Assembly (NCBI GenBank): GCA_007123515.1
Contig: SKKY01000158.1
Coordinates: 1 to 8,136, forward strand
Length of the DNA stretch: 8,136 nt
Reading direction: 5' to 3'
DNA from: Clostridia bacterium
GTDB taxonomy: Bacteria > Bacillota > Peptococcia > Peptococcales > SKKY01
Each line of letters begins with the position of its first letter. The stretch's first letter is position 1. The position numbers were made by a program, and so were the translations under genes. Under the pieces are notes generated by a model. The model had not been told where the DNA came from. It saw only the letters and a program-made list of their open reading frames with translations, and made no database searches. This document shows positions 4,555 to 8,136 of this stretch, piece by piece.

Positions 4555-6864
4555 TTGTCTGAAAAATATCACGAGGAGTTTCATAAAGAAGAAAGACACC
4601 TGAAAAAAGTGAAAAAGAAAATTAAAAAAACTCTCTCGGACATTATTGAAAACGAGAATAAATACCGTCAGGATATGAAGCAGGCGATGATTGATCTTGA
4701 CTACCTTGATAGTTCGCAAAGCTATATTACCATTTTAACCACAGCGAAGCTGATGGATATTGATAAAGAAAATATGATCCGATTGTCCCGGACGAAGAAT
4801 AAGCCATACTTTAGCCGGATTGATTTTACCGATCAGGAATCTGAATTTACAAAAGAATACTACATCGGAAAAGCGCCGCTTATGGACCAGCAGAATCACG
4901 AATCGGTGATTATTGACTGGCGCTCACCGATTGCCAATCTCTACTATGAAGGCCGCTTAGGCGAGGTTTCTTACCAAAGTCCGCAAGGTGAGATTCATGG
5001 CGACCTGTCTTTAAAGCGCCAGTTTATGATCGAAGAAGGCGAGCTTAACGAATTTTATGATATCGATATCACCACAACCGATACGTTTCTCCAGGCCTCG
5101 GTCTCTGCTCACGCAGAAAGCCGCCTAAAAGACATCGCCGCCACGATTCAAAGCGAGCAGAACAAAATTATCAGAGCTGATAGTGAGAGGCCATTAATCA
5201 TTCAGGGGGTAGCCGGCAGCGGAAAAACAACCATTGCCCTGCACCGGATTGCCTACTTAATCTATCAAAACGAAGAAAAATTCAGCCCGGAAAACTATGT
5301 GATCATTGCCCCCAACTCGCTATTTTTAAACTACATTTCCGACGTACTTCCCGATCTTGGCGTGGAACGGATTCTTCAGACTACCTTTGAGGATTTTATC
5401 TACAAAATCCTCGGGCAGACTTACAAGGTCACCGGAAAGAACCAATCACTAATCAAACAGATTGAAAAGGAAAAAGAAACGACCAAAGAACCAATGGCTG
5501 ACCAGGAGATGGCCAAAGAAATTGTAATGATCGGCTTTAAAGGCACACTCGATTACAAAAGACTTCTCGATGCCTACATAAGTGACCTGGAGAAAGAATT
5601 TGTGCCGAAAAAAGATTTCCTTTTCCACGGGCACCCGGTGATCGGCCATCAGGAAATCGATCACCTTTTTACAAAAGAATACGCCTTCCTGCCGCTGTAT
5701 AAAAGAAAAGAGGCCGTCAAAAAAGTCATCAGCAATAGACTGAAGTCGGTAAAGCCCCATATTATCGAGCAAACCATAAAGGACTACAATCAAAAGATAG
5801 ACAAAATCAGGCGCGAAGAGGAAGACGGCGAAGAAAAACGCCAGAATATGATTGCGATGATTGAAGAAAGAGAAGCAACCATTGCCAGGTTAAAAAAACC
5901 AGCATCGGCAGCCATCAATAAATTTTTAGATACCTTTCCTAAAAAGGATCTTTTGCACTACTACTCTGACCTTTTGACTGATGCAGACAAGATCATGCAC
6001 TACGCCGCAGGAACGCTTGATAAACAAAGAGCAACGTTTTTTGCGGAGCATACCAAAGAACTGTTGAGCCGAAAGCTTTTTGCCTATGAAGACCTTGCCG
6101 CGCTTACCTGGTTAAACCACAGGCTGTACGGACAGAAAAAAGAAACCGAGATTTCCCATGTCATTATTGATGAAGCCCAGGACTTAAATATGTTTGAGAT
6201 TTTTGTGCTAAAAACGCTTTTAAGAACCAAACGTTTTACGATTTTAGGCGATCTGGCTCAGGGGATTCATGCCCACCGGGGCATTAACGACTGGCAGGTA
6301 CTGGCCGATACGGTCTTTGTCGATGATCAACCGGACTACCTGACCCTCGTTCAAAGTTACCGGACAACAGTGGAGATCATGGACTATGCCAATAAGATTA
6401 TCAAAAAAGCCGATATTCCTGGACTGATACCAGCGAATCCCGTGATTCGTCATGGATCCGAGCCGGAAATCCAGACATTTTATGATGCCAAAAGTTTGTT
6501 ATCTGAATTGGCCGAACAAATCCGTCAACGCGAAGACATTGATCCCTCGATCGCCCTGATCTGTAAAACAGAAGCAGAATGCAAAAAAATAAAAGAGGCG
6601 CTAGAAAAAGAAGACATCATCGCTGAACGCTTAACAGGCAACGAAGAGGCTTATGAGGCCGGGATTGTGATTCTGCCATCCTATGTAGCCAAGGGTCTGG
6701 AATTCGATACCGTCTTTATTTTAGAAACCGATCAACCCTATCTCGATACAGAGCTAGACCATAAACTGCTGTACGTAGCCGCAACCAGAGCCATGCACCA
6801 TTTAGCTCACTTCAAATTGAAGGGGACGCGTACCTCCGGTATACCCGTTGGGGACATATTCTAA
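4555..6864 (+). CDS. helD: HelD-type superfamily 1 (UvrD/Rep-like) helicase, RNA polymerase recycling factor
   Basis: HelD proteins bind stalled RNA polymerase and use ATP to free it from nucleic acid. From TTG 4555 the product has 769 aa, usual for the family. A basic coiled-coil N-terminus (SEKYHEEFHKEERHLKKVKK) fits the arm that enters the polymerase secondary channel. DWRSPIANLYYE and the conserved EQNKIIR follow. Helicase motifs: Walker A GVAGSGKTT (Lys224), Walker B IIDEAQD (537-543), motif III GDLAQGIHAHRG, motif IV VQSYRTT, motif V VAKGLEFD (711-718) and motif VI YVAATRAMH (Arg745). A charged coiled coil interrupts domain 1A. The TTG start has GGAAGGAAGG (4539-4548) 6 nt upstream and lies downstream of the promoter; GTG 4498 is in frame but upstream of it. 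The last 13 residues and the stop are encoded by repeat copy 4. Confidence 0.92.
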   Translation: MSEKYHEEFHKEERHLKKVKKKIKKTLSDIIENENKYRQDMKQAMIDLDYLDSSQSYITILTTAKLMDIDKENMIRLSRTKNKPYFSRIDFTDQESEFTKEYYIGKAPLMDQQNHESVIIDWRSPIANLYYEGRLGEVSYQSPQGEIHGDLSLKRQFMIEEGELNEFYDIDITTTDTFLQASVSAHAESRLKDIAATIQSEQNKIIRADSERPLIIQGVAGSGKTTIALHRIAYLIYQNEEKFSPENYVIIAPNSLFLNYISDVLPDLGVERILQTTFEDFIYKILGQTYKVTGKNQSLIKQIEKEKETTKEPMADQEMAKEIVMIGFKGTLDYKRLLDAYISDLEKEFVPKKDFLFHGHPVIGHQEIDHLFTKEYAFLPLYKRKEAVKKVISNRLKSVKPHIIEQTIKDYNQKIDKIRREEEDGEEKRQNMIAMIEEREATIARLKKPASAAINKFLDTFPKKDLLHYYSDLLTDADKIMHYAAGTLDKQRATFFAEHTKELLSRKLFAYEDLAALTWLNHRLYGQKKETEISHVIIDEAQDLNMFEIFVLKTLLRTKRFTILGDLAQGIHAHRGINDWQVLADTVFVDDQPDYLTLVQSYRTTVEIMDYANKIIKKADIPGLIPANPVIRHGSEPEIQTFYDAKSLLSELAEQIRQREDIDPSIALICKTEAECKKIKEALEKEDIIAERLTGNEEAYEAGIVILPSYVAKGLEFDTVFILETDQPYLDTELDHKLLYVAATRAMHHLAHFKLKGTRTSGIPVGDIF

Positions 6865-6906
6865 CGAGATGTGTCCCTTTTCGTTACACCAGAGGTACGC
6901 GTCCCC
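6822..6906. repeat. GGGGAC repeat copy 4, complete inverted-repeat element (CGTA subtype)
   Basis: The left unit (6822-6862) reads GGGGACGCGTACCTCC, GGTATACC (6838-6845), then GTTGGGGACATATTCT after one C. After a 4-nt AACG spacer, the right unit (6867-6906) is its imperfect reverse complement: AGATGTGTCCC, then CACCAGAGGTACGCGTCCCC. The outer arms pair for about 19 bp with one C-A mismatch, and the inner GGGACA/TGTCCC segments also pair. Its left arm overlaps the 3' end of helD; its right arm lies 18 nt before the prfA -35 box. Confidence 0.9.
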
Positions 6907-6924
6907 ACCGCTTCAACCGCTCTC

Positions 6925-6952
6925 TTGCCTTGTTTGGAAAAAGTGATATAAT
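6925..6952 (+). promoter_or_regulatory. sigma-A type promoter of prfA
   Basis: TTGCCT (6925-6930), a 16-nt spacer and a consensus TATAAT (6947-6952) preceded by the TGn extension (TGA, 6944-6946). The prfA start lies 37 nt after the -10 box. Confidence 0.8.
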
Positions 6953-6988
6953 TTTCTTTCAGGGAAAAAATATAAAGGTGGAATAAAA

Positions 6989-8068
6989 ATGTTTGACAGA
7001 CTAGAGTCGATTGAAAAAAAGTACGAAGAATTAAATGAACTGATGAGTGATATTAACGTAATCAACAATCACAGTGAGTTGCAAAAATATGCAAAAGCCC
7101 AATCGGATTTGACTGATACGGTCAATACCTACAGAACCTATAAAGATGTGGCCGCTCACCTTGCTGATTCTAAAGAAATGCTTAAAGAAAAACTAGATGA
7201 AGATATGAAGGAAATGGTCGAAATGGACATCGCAGAGCTTGCCGAAAAGAAAGAAGCTCTTGAAGAAGAACTTCGCATTCTCCTGCTCCCGAAAGATCCG
7301 TTTGATGAGAAAAACGTTGTGATCGAAATCCGTGCCGGTGCCGGTGGCGATGAGGCCAGCCTCTTTGCAGCCAACTTGTTCCGCATGTACTCTAAATACG
7401 CCGAGAACATGGGTTGGAAAGTAGAAGTGCTCAACACCAGCTACACCGGCGTAGACGGCATCAAAGAGGTCAGCTTCCTGATCTCCGGTAACAAAGTCTA
7501 TAGCTACCTGAAGTATGAAAGCGGCGTTCACCGCGTACAGCGTGTCCCCGAGACCGAGTCACAGGGACGCATTCATACCTCCACAGCCACGGTCGCCGTC
7601 TTGCCGGAAGCCGAAGAAGTCGACGTAAAAGTCGATCCCAACGATGTCCGCGTTGATGTGTTCTGTTCATCAGGGCCGGGCGGACAGTCCGTAAACACCA
7701 CGCAATCAGCCGTCAGACTGACACACGTACCCACAGGTATCGTTGTCTCCTGTCAGGACGAAAAATCACAGCATAAAAACAAAGACAAAGCGATGAAGGT
7801 CCTTCGGGCTCGGATTCTTGAACAGGCCCAGGAAGAAGCGGCCGATGAGATTGCTTCGACCCGTAAAAGCCAGGTCGGAACCGGAGACAGAAGCGAGCGC
7901 ATCAGAACCTATAACTATCCACAGGGGCGCGTGACTGACCACAGAATCGGCCTGACCCTGCATAAATTAGACTACATCATGCTTGGCGATATGAGCGAAG
8001 TCGTTGATGCTCTGATTACCTATGACCAGGCAGAAAAACTTAAGGATATCGGAAGTAATGACAACTAA
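6989..8068 (+). CDS. prfA: peptide chain release factor 1 (RF1)
   Basis: RF1 recognises UAA and UAG in the ribosomal A site and triggers peptidyl-tRNA hydrolysis. The 359-aa product has the family's usual length. Domain 1 is a coiled-coil-rich N-terminus (1-100). IRAGAGGDEASLFAANL (about 113-129) follows. The stop-codon-reading loop is HRVQRVPETESQGRIHTS, with P-E-T as the tripeptide anticodon variant common in Firmicutes. The catalytic GGQ loop is SSGPGGQSVNTTQSAVR, whose Gln is the known target of PrmC methylation. Further signatures are HVPTGIVVSCQDEKSQHKNK and RIRTYNYPQGRVTDHR. ATG 6989 has AAGGTGG (6975-6981) with a 7-nt spacer. It has its own promoter and overlaps the next frame by 11 nt, so it leads an operon. 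Confidence 0.97.
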   Translation: MFDRLESIEKKYEELNELMSDINVINNHSELQKYAKAQSDLTDTVNTYRTYKDVAAHLADSKEMLKEKLDEDMKEMVEMDIAELAEKKEALEEELRILLLPKDPFDEKNVVIEIRAGAGGDEASLFAANLFRMYSKYAENMGWKVEVLNTSYTGVDGIKEVSFLISGNKVYSYLKYESGVHRVQRVPETESQGRIHTSTATVAVLPEAEEVDVKVDPNDVRVDVFCSSGPGGQSVNTTQSAVRLTHVPTGIVVSCQDEKSQHKNKDKAMKVLRARILEQAQEEAADEIASTRKSQVGTGDRSERIRTYNYPQGRVTDHRIGLTLHKLDYIMLGDMSEVVDALITYDQAEKLKDIGSNDN

Positions 8069-8136
8069 AAAGCATCCAGATAAAAAGATAACCGTTCGCG
8101 ATATCCTGCAGGAGATCTATGATCAAAAACCAGAGA
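8058..8136 (+). CDS. 5' end of the gene after prfA; possibly prmC
   Basis: ATG 8058 opens a frame that overlaps the end of prfA by 11 nt (different frame) and stays open to the window edge, giving 26 residues: MTTKKHPDKKITVRDILQEI and on to YDQKPE. AAGGA (8042-8046) lies 11 nt upstream. The overlap suggests translational coupling. In many Firmicutes prfA is next to prmC, the RF1/RF2 glutamine methyltransferase, and ITVRDILQEI could be its N-terminal helix, but no catalytic motif (NPPY) is within the window. Identity is inferred from position only. Confidence 0.5.
   Translation, partial: MTTKKHPDKKITVRDILQEIYDQKPE

Noticed and set aside
685..6906. A CRISPR array made of the GGGGAC repeats
   Set aside because: The copies are kilobases apart, in mixed orientation and of variable structure, with genes between them and no cas genes.
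7156..7670. Minus-strand frames opposite prfA
   Set aside because: They are shadows of the conserved RF1 coding sequence and show no ribosome binding sites or family motifs.

Overview
The window looks like chromosomal DNA of a low-GC, Gram-positive anaerobe of the class Clostridia. The evidence is AGGAGG-type ribosome binding sites, frequent TTG/GTG starts, sigma-A type promoters, a SigH-like sigma factor, a HelD-type helicase and a Firmicutes-style RF1 with a P-E-T anticodon tripeptide. An affiliation near Eubacteriaceae/Acetobacterium is only a guess.

Layout from left to right: (1) the acidic C-terminal tail of an unidentified gene (1-150), then ndk (178-627) and a strong rho-independent terminator (650-683). 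(2) A repeat unit (685-724), then a monocistronic SigH-like sigma factor (847-1464) with its own promoter. (3) A large hairpin repeat (1478-1571), then a SIMPL/DUF541 probable lipoprotein (1656-2381) ending at a 20-bp hairpin terminator. (4) On the minus strand, a REP-associated tyrosine transposase (RAYT, HUH superfamily; 2457-3275). (5) About 1.1 kb of AT-rich DNA with no intact recognisable gene (3276-4395), holding inverted repeats, a possible 35-codon ORF and decayed coding remnants. (6) A third repeat containing a perfect 40-nt palindrome (4396-4462), then helD (4555-6864) from an extended -10 promoter. (7) A full inverted-repeat copy (6822-6906) whose left arm encodes the end of HelD, then prfA (6989-8068) and the start of an overlapping gene (8058 to window end).

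The main non-genic signal is a dispersed hairpin repeat family at four gene boundaries. All copies share a GGGGACG outer end, a central GGTATACC and an inner GGGACAcaTCT-like end. There are two stem subtypes (CGTA and TTTC). In the three copies with both arms, both arms carry the same subtype, so pairing is conserved while sequence varies. With a RAYT gene lying between copies 2 and 3, the simplest reading is a REP/RAYT-type system in a clostridial genome. That this RAYT mobilises these repeats is inference.

Several genes concern transcription and translation (sigma factor, HelD RNA polymerase recycling motor, RF1). However, each has its own promoter and they do not form one operon.
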